Notes under the pieces: model-generated | What the model saw: only the letters and a program-made list of their open reading frames with translations | Databases searched by the model: none | What the model was told of the DNA's origin: nothing | Made by a program: the position numbers and the translations under genes | Shown: in pieces, positions 8,843 through 17,046 of the stretch | Layout: every line of letters starts with the position of its first letter | Numbering within the stretch: position 1 is the stretch's first letter | Origin: Defluviicoccus sp. | Lineage (GTDB): Bacteria > Pseudomonadota > Alphaproteobacteria > Rhodospirillales > Defluviicoccaceae | Direction of reading: 5' to 3' | Length of the DNA: 64,000 nucleotides | Assembly (NCBI GenBank): GCA_029624735.1 | Contig: JARSSM010000026.1 | Coordinates: forward strand, 1-64,000

Positions 8843-9616
8843 ATGGTTTTCAAGAGGCTTCACGAAGACCTGAGCGCTTTCGTCGCTCGCGACCCTGCGG
8901 CCCGCTCGCGGCTGGAGATTGTTTTGTGCTATCCCGGCTTCCACGCGATCGTTCTGCACCGGGTTGCGCATCGGCTGTGGCTGTGGCGGCGGTATCTGCT
9001 CGCCCGGCTGATTTCACAATTCGGCCGCTTGTTGACCGGGATCGAGATCCACCCTGGCGCGACGATCGGCCGCCGCTTCGTGATTGATCATGGCCACGGG
9101 GTCGTCATCGGCGAGACGGCGGAGATCGGCGACGATGTCACTCTCTATCAGGGAGTGACGCTGGGCGGCATCGCGCCATCGGTCGACTCCCGCGCCCAGG
9201 TCAACGTCAAGCGCCATCCGACGCTGCAGTCGGGCGTGATCCTCGGCTCAGGAGCCCAAGTGCTGGGGCCGATCACCATCGGCGAAGGGGCGCGCGTTGG
9301 CGCCAACTCGGTGGTGACGCGCGACGTGCCGCCGGGGCTGACCGCGGTCGGCATTCCGGCGCATGTCATGATGCCGCGCGACCGCGCCGAGTCGGCGCGT
9401 TTCGCAGCCTATGGAACGCCTGCCGGGTGTCCGGATCCGATCGTCAACTGCATCGATACGCTGCGCGGACAGGTCGGCGTCCTGATCGACCGCGTGGTTG
9501 AACTCGAAGAACGCTTGCAGCGGCTCGAAGGGGGAGATGCGCTGCCGCCGGCGGAGAGCGAGAGCCTTGTTGCGAGAGCAATCGTGCAGGGTATTGGCGA
9601 CAAGGCGCGCGCCTGA
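8843..9616 (+). CDS. cysE: Serine O-acetyltransferase
   Basis: This enzyme makes O-acetylserine from serine and acetyl-CoA, the first step of cysteine synthesis. In 257 residues it shows a helical N-terminal part ([30 protein letters not shown]) and a left-handed beta helix of hexapeptide repeats with the family signature [24 protein letters not shown]. The terminal [26 protein letters not shown] is also typical. It is the first gene of the Fe-S cluster operon, so cysteine supply is coupled to its consumption by IscS. Confidence 0.95.
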   Translation: MVFKRLHEDLSAFVARDPAARSRLEIVLCYPGFHAIVLHRVAHRLWLWRRYLLARLISQFGRLLTGIEIHPGATIGRRFVIDHGHGVVIGETAEIGDDVTLYQGVTLGGIAPSVDSRAQVNVKRHPTLQSGVILGSGAQVLGPITIGEGARVGANSVVTRDVPPGLTAVGIPAHVMMPRDRAESARFAAYGTPAGCPDPIVNCIDTLRGQVGVLIDRVVELEERLQRLEGGDALPPAESESLVARAIVQGIGDKARA

Positions 9617-9648
9617 TCGGGGGTCAGCTTCAGTGGAGGAGGTAGCTT

Positions 9649-10122
9649 GTGAGACTAAGCACCAAGGGACGGTATGCGGTGATGGCGATGGCCGACCTTG
9701 TGGTCGCCGATGTTGGCAAACCGGTGCCGCTCGCAGATGTTGCGCAGCGGCAGGAGATTTCGTTGTCCTATCTGGAGCAGCTGTTCGGCCGGCTGCGCCG
9801 GGCGGGGCTTGTCAGCAGCGTGCGCGGGCCAGGCGGCGGCTATCGCATCGCCCGCGATCCGGCGTTGGTACGCATCGCCGACATTGTGCTGGCCGTTGAC
9901 GAACCGCTGGCGGCCACGCGGTGCACGCCAGGCGCCACCAACGGCTGTCACTCGCGCCGCGGCCATTGCCTGACCCACGATTTGTGGGAGGAACTGGGGC
10001 GCCAGATCCACGTTTTCCTGAGCGCGGTGACGCTGGCCGACGTCTGTAACAAGCGGGTGCCGCTGGTGAACAGCGGTTTCATTTCGCGGCCGCAGGCGGA
10101 ACTCGCGGCGGCCAGCCGCTGA
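9649..10122 (+). CDS. iscR: Rrf2-family Fe-S regulator, IscR-like
   Basis: This 157-residue winged-helix repressor begins with the Rrf2 signature MRLSTKGRYAVMAMADL. Three cysteines (92, 100, 107) and His110 form the predicted 2Fe-2S site. Spacing is Cys-x7-Cys-x6-Cys, longer than the Cys-x5-Cys-x5-Cys of enterobacterial IscR, so the cluster loop is slightly different. The GTG start follows GAGGAGG. It most likely senses cluster status and controls its own operon, from a site that would lie upstream of cysE. Confidence 0.88.
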   Translation: MRLSTKGRYAVMAMADLVVADVGKPVPLADVAQRQEISLSYLEQLFGRLRRAGLVSSVRGPGGGYRIARDPALVRIADIVLAVDEPLAATRCTPGATNGCHSRRGHCLTHDLWEELGRQIHVFLSAVTLADVCNKRVPLVNSGFISRPQAELAAASR

Positions 10123-10156
10123 TCCGACGCGCACTGCGCTTACCGGAGGGCCCCGC

Positions 10157-11386
10157 GTGACAGCAGCCGCACATCCGCGGACGCCGGTCTATCTCGATTA
10201 TCAGGCGACGACGCCTGCCGACCCCCAGGTGGTCGAGGCGATGCTGCCGTACTTCACCGGCGTCTTCGGCAATCCGCATTCGCAGGGACATGGTTTCGGC
10301 CGTGCCGCCCGTGACGCGGTGGAGGCGGCACGCGCCGAGATCGCGGCCCTGATCGGGGCGAGCCCGCGGGAGATCATCTTTACCTCCGGCGCAACCGAGG
10401 CCAACAACCTCGCGATTAAGGGGGCGGCCCGCTTTCACCGGGCCGAGCGCGATCACATCGTCACTTCCGTCACTGAGCACAAGTGCGTCCTCGAAAGCTG
10501 CGCCAGCCTCGCCGCTGACGGCTTCACGGTGAGCGCGCTGCCGGTGCAGGCCGATGGGCTGATCGACCTCGAACGGTTGGAAGCGGCGATCGGTCCGCGC
10601 ACCGTCCTCGTCTCGGTGATGGCCGCCAATAACGAAATCGGCGTGGTGGCGCCGCTGGCGGCGATTGGCCGTTTGTGCCGCGCCCACGGCGTCCTCTTTC
10701 ATACCGACGCGGCGCAGGCGCTGGGCAAGATCCCGCTGGACGTCGAGGCCATGGGCATCGACCTGATGAGCTTGTCCGCGCACAAGCTCTATGGTCCGAA
10801 GGGGATCGGCGCGCTCTACGTGCGCAGGCGCCCGCGCGTTCGCCTCGAACCGCTGCTGAGCGGCGGCGGCCAGGAGCGCGGTCTGCGCTCAGGCACCTTG
10901 GCGACGCCGCTGTGCGTCGGCTTCGGTGCCGCCTGCCGCATTGCGCGAACAGAAATGGCGGCGGAGGCGGAACGGATCGGCGCCCTGCGCGACCATCTCT
11001 GGCGGCGGCTCAGTCAGGCGCTGCCCGGTGTGCACCTCAATGGTTCGGCGACGGCGCGCCTGCCCGGTAACCTGAACATCAGTATTCCCGCTATCGGCGA
11101 TGCCGAGGCGCTCCTAGCGGCGTTGCCGGACGTTGCGATCTCGACCGGATCGGCGTGCACATCGGCTGCAGTCGAGGCGTCCTACGTCTTGCGTGCGCTC
11201 GGCATCGGCGAAGCGGCAGCAAGTACCGGCGTGCGCATCGGCCTCGGCCGCTTCACCACCCGGGCGGAAGTTGATTATGCCTGCGAGCGCATCATTTCTG
11301 CCGTGCAGCGCCTTAGCGCCTGCGCGCAGCCGGCATGGAGCAATGCGCCAGAGGCCATTGAAACCGGCCCTGCTGGTTCGCCATGA
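10157..11386 (+). CDS. iscS: Cysteine desulfurase (IscS/NifS family)
   Basis: A PLP enzyme that removes sulfur from cysteine as an enzyme-bound persulfide for Fe-S assembly. It has 409 residues, with the NifS start VYLDYQATTPADPQVVEAM, His108 in TSVTEHK, PLP-lysine 210 in SLSAHKLYGPKG and the persulfide Cys334 in STGSACTSA. The compact active-site loop fits class I desulfurases. It starts with GTG 34 nt after iscR. Unlike in standard isc operons, no scaffold gene follows. Confidence 0.93.
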   Translation: MTAAAHPRTPVYLDYQATTPADPQVVEAMLPYFTGVFGNPHSQGHGFGRAARDAVEAARAEIAALIGASPREIIFTSGATEANNLAIKGAARFHRAERDHIVTSVTEHKCVLESCASLAADGFTVSALPVQADGLIDLERLEAAIGPRTVLVSVMAANNEIGVVAPLAAIGRLCRAHGVLFHTDAAQALGKIPLDVEAMGIDLMSLSAHKLYGPKGIGALYVRRRPRVRLEPLLSGGGQERGLRSGTLATPLCVGFGAACRIARTEMAAEAERIGALRDHLWRRLSQALPGVHLNGSATARLPGNLNISIPAIGDAEALLAALPDVAISTGSACTSAAVEASYVLRALGIGEAAASTGVRIGLGRFTTRAEVDYACERIISAVQRLSACAQPAWSNAPEAIETGPAGSP

Positions 11387-11417
11387 TTTCAACAGACGTG
11401 TCTGCAGTGAGGTGAAC

Positions 11418-11771
11418 ATGCCCGAAGTCGGGACTGGATTGCATCAGCCCATCTCCGTGACCGCGGCTGCGGCTGCGCGTGTCAAGACGATCCTGGCCGA
11501 GAAGGGACCGGGCGCCGGTCTGCTCCGGATCGGCGTGCGCACCCGCGGCTGTTCGGGAATGGCCTATTCGCTCGAGTTCACCGATGCCAAGGGGCCGCTC
11601 GACGAGGTCGTGGAAGCACACGGCGTCACCTTCTTGATCGATCCGCAGGCGACGATGTTCATCTTCGGCAGCGAAATGGATTATGTTGAGGGCAAGCTTG
11701 AATCGGGATTCGTGTTCCGCAATCCGAACGAGAAAGGCCGCTGCGGGTGCGGCGAGTCGTTCCACGTCTGA
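11418..11771 (+). CDS. iscA: A-type Fe-S carrier protein
   Basis: A 117-residue A-type carrier with the three conserved cysteines, Cys45 in RTRGCSGMAY and Cys109/Cys111 in CGCGESF. It receives clusters and passes them to apo-proteins. ATG 11418 has a GAGGTGA ribosome site, and the much longer open frame from 11133 lies over iscS and is not a gene. The IscA, SufA and ErpA subtypes cannot be separated safely by eye; position in the operon favours IscA. Confidence 0.92.
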   Translation: MPEVGTGLHQPISVTAAAAARVKTILAEKGPGAGLLRIGVRTRGCSGMAYSLEFTDAKGPLDEVVEAHGVTFLIDPQATMFIFGSEMDYVEGKLESGFVFRNPNEKGRCGCGESFHV

Positions 11772-11853
11772 AGCGCGGTCGCGCCCACGGCGGGCCCGTT
11801 GCGGCAGGCGGACACACATTCAAATCACGTAGCAATAAAGGCTGGCCTGCATA

Positions 11854-12192
11854 ATGCCGAAGATGACGTTCATCGCGCCGGACGGGAAGACCCGGATGAT
11901 GGTCGAGGCGCCGCTAGGGCTCTCGGTGCTGGAGATCGCGCACCGCAACGATATCGACCTGGAAGGCGCGTGCGAAGGCTCGCTCGCCTGCTCCACGTGC
12001 CACGTGATTGTCGATGCGGAATGGTACGACCGGCTCGATCCGCCGACCGAGGAGGAGGAAGATATGCTCGATCTCGCGTTCGGGCTGACCCACACCTCGC
12101 GCCTCGGCTGTCAGATCCGGATGACGGACGACCTCGACGGCCTCATCGTCAAGCTGCCTGCCGGTGCGCGCAACATGATGGCAGGAAGCTGA
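11854..12192 (+). CDS. fdx: 2Fe-2S ferredoxin, adrenodoxin/Isc type
   Basis: This 112-residue ferredoxin has cluster ligands Cys40, Cys46, Cys49 and Cys86, in the arrangement Cys-x5-Cys-x2-Cys followed by a distant Cys that defines the adrenodoxin-like class. The acidic helix [16 protein letters not shown] is the partner-docking region of such ferredoxins. It supplies electrons to Fe-S cluster assembly. It lies 82 nt after iscA and 17 nt before tenA. Confidence 0.93.
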   Translation: MPKMTFIAPDGKTRMMVEAPLGLSVLEIAHRNDIDLEGACEGSLACSTCHVIVDAEWYDRLDPPTEEEEDMLDLAFGLTHTSRLGCQIRMTDDLDGLIVKLPAGARNMMAGS

Positions 12193-12209
12193 CGAGGCTC
12201 TGAACGTCT

Positions 12210-12899
12210 GTGGCCGCAGCCGACGACGCTTGCTCCCTGTTCGCGAGCCTGCGCGCCGCCAGCGGGCAGGCGTGGGGCGCCTTCATCGGCCACCCCTTCG
12301 TCCAACAGCTCGCCGCCGGCACGCTCGATGAGCGCTGCTTCCGCTGCTACCTGAGCCAGGACTACCTGTTCCTCATCCATTTCGCGCGCGCCTATGGCTT
12401 GGCTGCGTTCAAGGCCGAGACGATCGCCGACATCCGCGCTGCCGCTGGTGGCCTGTCCGCGATGATCGATCAGGAGATGCGCCTGCATGTCGACTACTGC
12501 CGCGGCTGGGGCCTGAGCGAGGCGGAGATGGCGACGGCTGAGGAGGACGTGGCGACGCTTGCCTACACCCGCTTCGTGCTGGAACGCGGCCTTGCCGGCG
12601 ACCTCCTCGACCTGCAGGTAGCGCTGGCGCCGTGCATCCTCGGATACGCCGAGATCGGCCACGCGCTCTTGGAGGCACCGTCGACCGTGCTGGCCGGCAA
12701 TCCCTACCGCGCCTGGATCGAGATGTACGCCGGCGCCGACTATCAGGCGGTCGCAACTGCGCACAGCCGGCAGATGGACGAACTCTTCGCTCGCCGCGGT
12801 AGTGAGCCGCGCCTGCCGGCGCTCGCGACCACCTTCACCCAAGCAACACGGCTGGAAACTGCGTTCTGGCAGATGGGTCTCGCCGCAACAGCGCCCTAA
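12210..12899 (+). CDS. tenA: TenA/THI-4 family protein (thiaminase II-like)
   Basis: TenA enzymes hydrolyse damaged thiamin pyrimidines for salvage. The 229-residue all-helical protein shows HPFVQQLAAGTLDERCFRCYLSQDYLFL with Asp51, the catalytic Cys142 in ALAPCILGYAEIG, and the C-terminal YAGADYQ segment. It starts with GTG 17 nt after fdx, so it belongs to the same transcript. No TPP riboswitch is visible, so control would follow the Fe-S operon. The link may reflect ThiC needing an Fe-S cluster. Confidence 0.85.
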   Translation: MAAADDACSLFASLRAASGQAWGAFIGHPFVQQLAAGTLDERCFRCYLSQDYLFLIHFARAYGLAAFKAETIADIRAAAGGLSAMIDQEMRLHVDYCRGWGLSEAEMATAEEDVATLAYTRFVLERGLAGDLLDLQVALAPCILGYAEIGHALLEAPSTVLAGNPYRAWIEMYAGADYQAVATAHSRQMDELFARRGSEPRLPALATTFTQATRLETAFWQMGLAATAP

Positions 12900-12928
12900 A
12901 GAGGCGCGACAGGCCCGCAAAAAACGCC

Positions 12929-13099
12929 TCAGTGCGCAGGCTTGGCTGGACCCGCCGCCAGCGCGGGCAGAGCGCCCAGTTCCTCATCATTGAGATCCGC
13001 AAGCGCCGCAATCGAGCGTGCCCATTCATTCACGTCGGTCCAGGCGTGCGAGAAAACGACCCGGCTGATCGTCTGCAGATCTGGATGGGACTGATTCAC
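12929..13099 (-). CDS. Small protein of about 56 residues, DUF1127-like C-terminus
   Basis: A longer open frame reaches 13276, but a GTG at 13099 has a clear GAGGAG ribosome site 8 nt upstream, giving a 56-residue product. The segment WARSIAALADLNDEELGAL recalls the amphipathic Trp/Arg-Leu-Asp pattern of DUF1127 small proteins of alphaproteobacteria, which bind RNA or phosphate regulators, although the Arg-rich part is missing. The gene is convergent with tenA and divergent from the HerA-like gene. Identity is tentative. Confidence 0.5.
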   Translation of the reverse strand: MNQSHPDLQTISRVVFSHAWTDVNEWARSIAALADLNDEELGALPALAAGPAKPAH

Positions 13100-13290
13100 G
13101 GAGGCATCTCCTCGCCGCGGTTCCTGGTTGGCGCGAAGACATAAGGTGAACAGAGGCAAAGCGCAACAGAATTTTTGCCTTTCGTAGGCTTTTTTTCCGA
13201 TCGCCTCTTTAAACCCGGTGTTAATCGCACGTCCGCTATCAAGCAAGACGCGAATCGCATTCCGCCCGTCGCGCACAAGGAGTCGTTCCG

Positions 13291-14943
13291 ATGGACAGTG
13301 GCCCAGCCTGCCTCGGCCGCGTCGCTTCCGTTGCCGGTGCCAAGGTGACCGGCCGTCTCGACCCCGAAGTCGTCGCCGCGACCAGCAAGGGCCGCAACAG
13401 TGGTCGGGGGCCGATGGCCGAGTTCGGTCAGCTGGTCAAAATCGTCACCCGGGTTTCGCTCGTCTTCGGGGTCATTTCGCGCCAGTGGACCGCCGACAGT
13501 GAAGCCTCGTTCGAGGCGGCGCCACGGATGATGGCGATCGACCTGTTGGGCGAAACGGTCGAGCATACCGACGGCAGAATGGTGTTCTGCCGCGGCGTCT
13601 CCGTCTACCCGCGCTTGGGCGCGGAGATCTTCGCCGTAACTCCGGAGGATCTGGCCGTCGTCTATGCGCGCCCCGGTGGTGCGTGTGTGCGCGTCGGCAG
13701 TGTGACTGGCAGTGGCGGTCTGCCGGCCTACGTCCTCGTCGATGGGTTGCTCGGCAAGCACTTTGCCGTCCTCGGCACCACCGGCTGCGGCAAATCGTGC
13801 GCAGTCGCGACCATCCTGCGCTCGATCCTGAACCATCATACCGCCGGTCACGTCGTCATCCTCGATCCGCACAACGAATATGCGCCTGCCTTTGGCGCTG
13901 CGGCGGAAGTCATCAACCCGACCAATCTGCACCTGCCGTACTGGCTCATGAACTTCGACGAGCTGGTAGGCGCGCTGGTCTCGACCCAAGGCGCCGACCG
14001 CCAGACCGAAATGACCATCCTCAAGCAGGCGGTGCTGCAGGCGAGGCGGGACTTCCTTGCCGACGAGGAGGAGGCGGCCCACGCCACCGTCGACACGCCG
14101 ATCCCGTTCCGTGTCGGCGATGTCGAGCGCATCATCAACAATCAGATGGGGCGGCTGAACAAAGCCGAGGGCACGCTGCCTTACATGCGCCTGTTATCGC
14201 GCATCGAGACGCTGCGCTCCGATCGTCGCTTCGAGTTCATGTTCTCCGGCCTCGTCGTGCGCGACACCATGACCGATGTCTTGAGCCGGATTCTGCGCGT
14301 CCCGGTCGAGGGCAAGCCGGTCACGGTGTTCGATCTCTCCGGCGTGCCGTCGGAGATTGTCGACGTCGTTGTCTCGCTCTTGTGCCGGATGGTGTTCGAC
14401 TTTGCCATCTGGAGCGCAGAGGCGCAGGCGGTGCCGGTGCTGCTCGTTTGCGAGGAAGCCCACCGCTATGTTTCGCAGGACGGAGAATCAAACTTCGCGC
14501 TCACCCGCAGTGCCATTGCGCGTATCGCCAAGGAAGGCCGCAAATACGGCGTTTCGCTCTGCCTCGTCAGCCAGCGGCCATCGGAGCTGTCGACGACCAT
14601 CCTCTCCCAGTGCAACACCATCTTCGCGCTCAGAATGTCAAACGAGCACGACCAGGAATTCGTCCGCCGGGTCCTGCCCGACGGCGCCACCGGACTGTTG
14701 ACGGCGTTGCCCGCCCTCTTCAATGGTGAGGCGATCGCCGTCGGTGAAGGCGTAAGCGTACCGATGCGGCTGGGCTTCGAGGAGCTTTCGGCCAACAGCC
14801 GGCCGCGCAGCAGCACGGCCGTGTTCTCGAAGGCGTGGAAGCGTGACCTGATCGATCGCGACTTCCTGGACGAGACCATCTACCGCTGGCGCCGGCAGTG
14901 CCGCGAGGGCTTGTTCGCCGACGCGGACTGGGAACAGATCTAG
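13291..14943 (+). CDS. HerA/VirB4-like DNA-translocase ATPase (DUF87)
   Basis: This is a 550-residue P-loop ATPase of the HerA-FtsK superfamily. An N-terminal beta-barrel-like region (1-150) leads into Walker A GTTGCGKS (162-169), the segment VVILDPHNEY, Walker B VPVLLVCEEAHR and the sensor region SLCLVSQRPSELSTTILSQCN. HerA ATPases form hexamers that move DNA, usually with a NurA nuclease or a SIR2-type partner. Neither is adjacent here. The stop codon TAG is formed by the left end of the MITE-like element at 14940. It could be a housekeeping translocase or a remnant of a defence pair. Confidence 0.85.
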   Translation: MDSGPACLGRVASVAGAKVTGRLDPEVVAATSKGRNSGRGPMAEFGQLVKIVTRVSLVFGVISRQWTADSEASFEAAPRMMAIDLLGETVEHTDGRMVFCRGVSVYPRLGAEIFAVTPEDLAVVYARPGGACVRVGSVTGSGGLPAYVLVDGLLGKHFAVLGTTGCGKSCAVATILRSILNHHTAGHVVILDPHNEYAPAFGAAAEVINPTNLHLPYWLMNFDELVGALVSTQGADRQTEMTILKQAVLQARRDFLADEEEAAHATVDTPIPFRVGDVERIINNQMGRLNKAEGTLPYMRLLSRIETLRSDRRFEFMFSGLVVRDTMTDVLSRILRVPVEGKPVTVFDLSGVPSEIVDVVVSLLCRMVFDFAIWSAEAQAVPVLLVCEEAHRYVSQDGESNFALTRSAIARIAKEGRKYGVSLCLVSQRPSELSTTILSQCNTIFALRMSNEHDQEFVRRVLPDGATGLLTALPALFNGEAIAVGEGVSVPMRLGFEELSANSRPRSSTAVFSKAWKRDLIDRDFLDETIYRWRRQCREGLFADADWEQI

Positions 14944-15082
14944 TGCAGCGACCCAATCGGGCGATTCACGCCCGAGCTAGGTTGTCGCTGCACGACATCT
15001 AGGTTGTCGCTGCACGACATATTGAATCGCGCGCACTTTCGGCACAAACAGGATGCACGCTCTGTTTGTGCCAGTGCACTAG
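14940..15082 (+). mobile_element. MITE-like element, copy 1 (with 22-bp duplication)
   Basis: Terminal inverted repeats of 8 bp (14940-14947 and 15075-15082), both beginning or ending in CTAG, bound a non-coding element. It holds a 7-bp stem hairpin (14957-14963 with 14969-14975) and an 11-bp stem hairpin (15041-15051 with 15062-15072). A 22-bp unit occurs twice in tandem (14977-14998 and 14999-15020). Without that duplication the element is 121 bp, the same length as the inverted copy at 30492-30612, from which it differs at about eight positions by hand count. Terminal CTAG resembles the YTAR target duplications of IS5-type transposases. It lies exactly between two convergent genes. Confidence 0.7.
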
Positions 15083-16875
15083 GGCGTCGCCGGCACTGGC
15101 GGCAGCGCTCCGGCCACAGTCGGGCCCGCGGCTTTGAGCGGCACCCTCTGCATCACCTCCTCCGGCGCGACCATGGGCGCCTGCTCTCCACCTGCCTCGG
15201 GCACTGTCTCTGGATCCGGCGGTTTCGGACGGCGCACGGTGGGGCGGAATTCCTTGCGCAGTTCGGTGAGGATGGGGGGGTCGCGCTCGTAGATGTCGTT
15301 GCGGAAGTGCACGCTGCCGTCGGCCGGCACTTCGACCGTCCAGTAGAGGAGGAACACCGGCACTGCGACGGGCAGGCGCGCGGTGACGGTCTTCTTGCCG
15401 GCCAGCACCTTGTCGATCCGCGCCGGTGACCACTCCGGTGCGCCGTCCAACAACAGCCGTGCCAGTTCGACCGGCTGGTCGACGCGTATGCAGCCGGAGC
15501 TGTAGGTCCGCGCCGCGCGCTGGAACAAGGTACGGTCGGGCGTGTCGTGCAAGTAGACCTGATACTTGTTGGGAAACATGAACTTGACGCGGCCGAGCGC
15601 GTTCTTTGTGCCCGGCTGCTGCACGATCTGGTAGGGCAGCGTGCCGGCACGCGCGGTCGACCAGTCGATTGCCGACGCGTCCACCGTTTGCCCGCCCCGA
15701 TCGACCACCTTGAATGAATTGCGCGTAAGGAACGAGGGGTCGCTCTTGACCTTGGGCAGCAGGTCCTTCTTGAGGATCGTCGGCGGCACCGTCCAGGTCG
15801 GATTGAAGACGATATAGGTCATGTCGGAGCGGAACAGGGGAGTCATCCGGTACGGCCGGCCGACGATCGCGCGCGCGGCCCATATCCGCTCGCCGTTGCG
15901 GACGAGAACGGCATCAAAGCCGGCGATGTTGACAGCCAAGTAGTCGCGCTCGGCCGTGCGCCCGAGCCAGCGCGTTCGCTCCAGGTTGACACGGATCTGA
16001 TCGATGCGGGCGTCGACGGGGACGTTCAGGGCGGCAAGGGTCGCCAGCCCGACGACACCGTCGGCGTCCAGCCCGTGGCGCGTCTGAAAGCGCTTGACTG
16101 CCTGAACGACGGCCTCGTCGAACAAGTGCCGCGAGCCACCGGTGGCCAATTCACCGGTGACCTGAAGGCGCCGGCGCAACGCCTCGACGCGGGCATCTTC
16201 CATCGGTGCTTCGAGCTTTGGCCCCGCTGGGATGGTTCCCCAGCCGCCGCGTGCCTTGATTTCGCGGTAGCGCTTGAGCGCACGCTTGAGCGCCGCGTAG
16301 GTCGGATCCTGCGGCTCCAGGCTGCGCAGAAGCTCGGCAATTGTGCCCGATCGCAATGCCGATTCGATGGCCGGGACCGCCTCCTCGTTCAACAGCGGGC
16401 GCTCGAAATTCCAGCCGGCATCGAGCGATTCGGGATCGACCTTGCCGTAAAACAGCTGATAGCCCAGCCGGAGCAGGGCATCGGTCAACAGAAGATCGAA
16501 ATCGGCAGCTGCGCCGGGTTTGAGGGGTTTCTCAGTTGCGTTCAGCTCGCGCCGCAGTCGGTTCAGCGGCTGGAGGTGAAAGTCGTCCGGGTCGAGACCG
16601 TCCTGGTCGCTCGTCCGGATCGCCGCCAGGAGCGCCTCGATGTCGCTCTCGCGGGTCCATAAGCGATTGAACGTGCTGCGCTCATAAAGCTGCGGCAGGA
16701 GCTCGATCGCGCCGATCGTGACGCCGCCGACACTGAGTTTGCCGTTCTCCCTGAGGTGCTCGATCCGTTGGCGCAGATCCGGCGCGACCGGTGAGGCGGC
16801 CGCTGGCCATGCAAGCATGAGGACAAGAAGGACCACCCACACCTGCACGATGGAGGTGATCCGAAAATCGAGCAA
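15079..16875 (-). CDS. L,D-transpeptidase (YcbB/LdtD type)
   Basis: This periplasmic enzyme forms 3-3 peptidoglycan cross-links. From TTG 16875 it has 598 residues: a signal peptide ending WPAAA, a scaffold domain, a PG_binding_1 domain (AVKRFQTRHGLDADGVVG) and a YkuD domain with His443 and catalytic Cys462 in SSGCIRV. The frame extends to 17037, but the extra 54 residues are not signal-like. TTG 16875 follows GGGGTGG and gives a proper signal peptide; GTG 16848 is an alternative. The TAG stop comes from the right end of the MITE-like element. The C-terminal tail is Pro-rich and low in complexity. Confidence 0.88.
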   Translation of the reverse strand: MLDFRITSIVQVWVVLLVLMLAWPAAASPVAPDLRQRIEHLRENGKLSVGGVTIGAIELLPQLYERSTFNRLWTRESDIEALLAAIRTSDQDGLDPDDFHLQPLNRLRRELNATEKPLKPGAAADFDLLLTDALLRLGYQLFYGKVDPESLDAGWNFERPLLNEEAVPAIESALRSGTIAELLRSLEPQDPTYAALKRALKRYREIKARGGWGTIPAGPKLEAPMEDARVEALRRRLQVTGELATGGSRHLFDEAVVQAVKRFQTRHGLDADGVVGLATLAALNVPVDARIDQIRVNLERTRWLGRTAERDYLAVNIAGFDAVLVRNGERIWAARAIVGRPYRMTPLFRSDMTYIVFNPTWTVPPTILKKDLLPKVKSDPSFLTRNSFKVVDRGGQTVDASAIDWSTARAGTLPYQIVQQPGTKNALGRVKFMFPNKYQVYLHDTPDRTLFQRAARTYSSGCIRVDQPVELARLLLDGAPEWSPARIDKVLAGKKTVTARLPVAVPVFLLYWTVEVPADGSVHFRNDIYERDPPILTELRKEFRPTVRRPKPPDPETVPEAGGEQAPMVAPEEVMQRVPLKAAGPTVAGALPPVPATP

Positions 16876-17046
16876 GAATGGCCACCCCGAATGGGTGGAC
16901 AAAGACCTTATCGGTGTCGCCAAGCCCTTGTTCCCGTCTCCCCGAGCCTCCGGCCAGCTCCAGTTTGTAGGCCAGCAATCGTTGGAGGAGAAGTAGCAAA
17001 TACCGTCACGCGTTGCCGCAGTCCTTATGCCGGGCACTCTTCCCGT

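Noticed and set aside
11133..11417. N-terminal extension of iscA
   Set aside because: Lies inside the iscS coding region in another frame; ATG 11418 has a proper ribosome site.
14940..15082. Reading the element as a simple bidirectional terminator
   Set aside because: It has hairpins and lies between convergent genes, but there is no T-run, and a near-identical inverted copy exists at another site with matching ends, which favours a mobile repeat.
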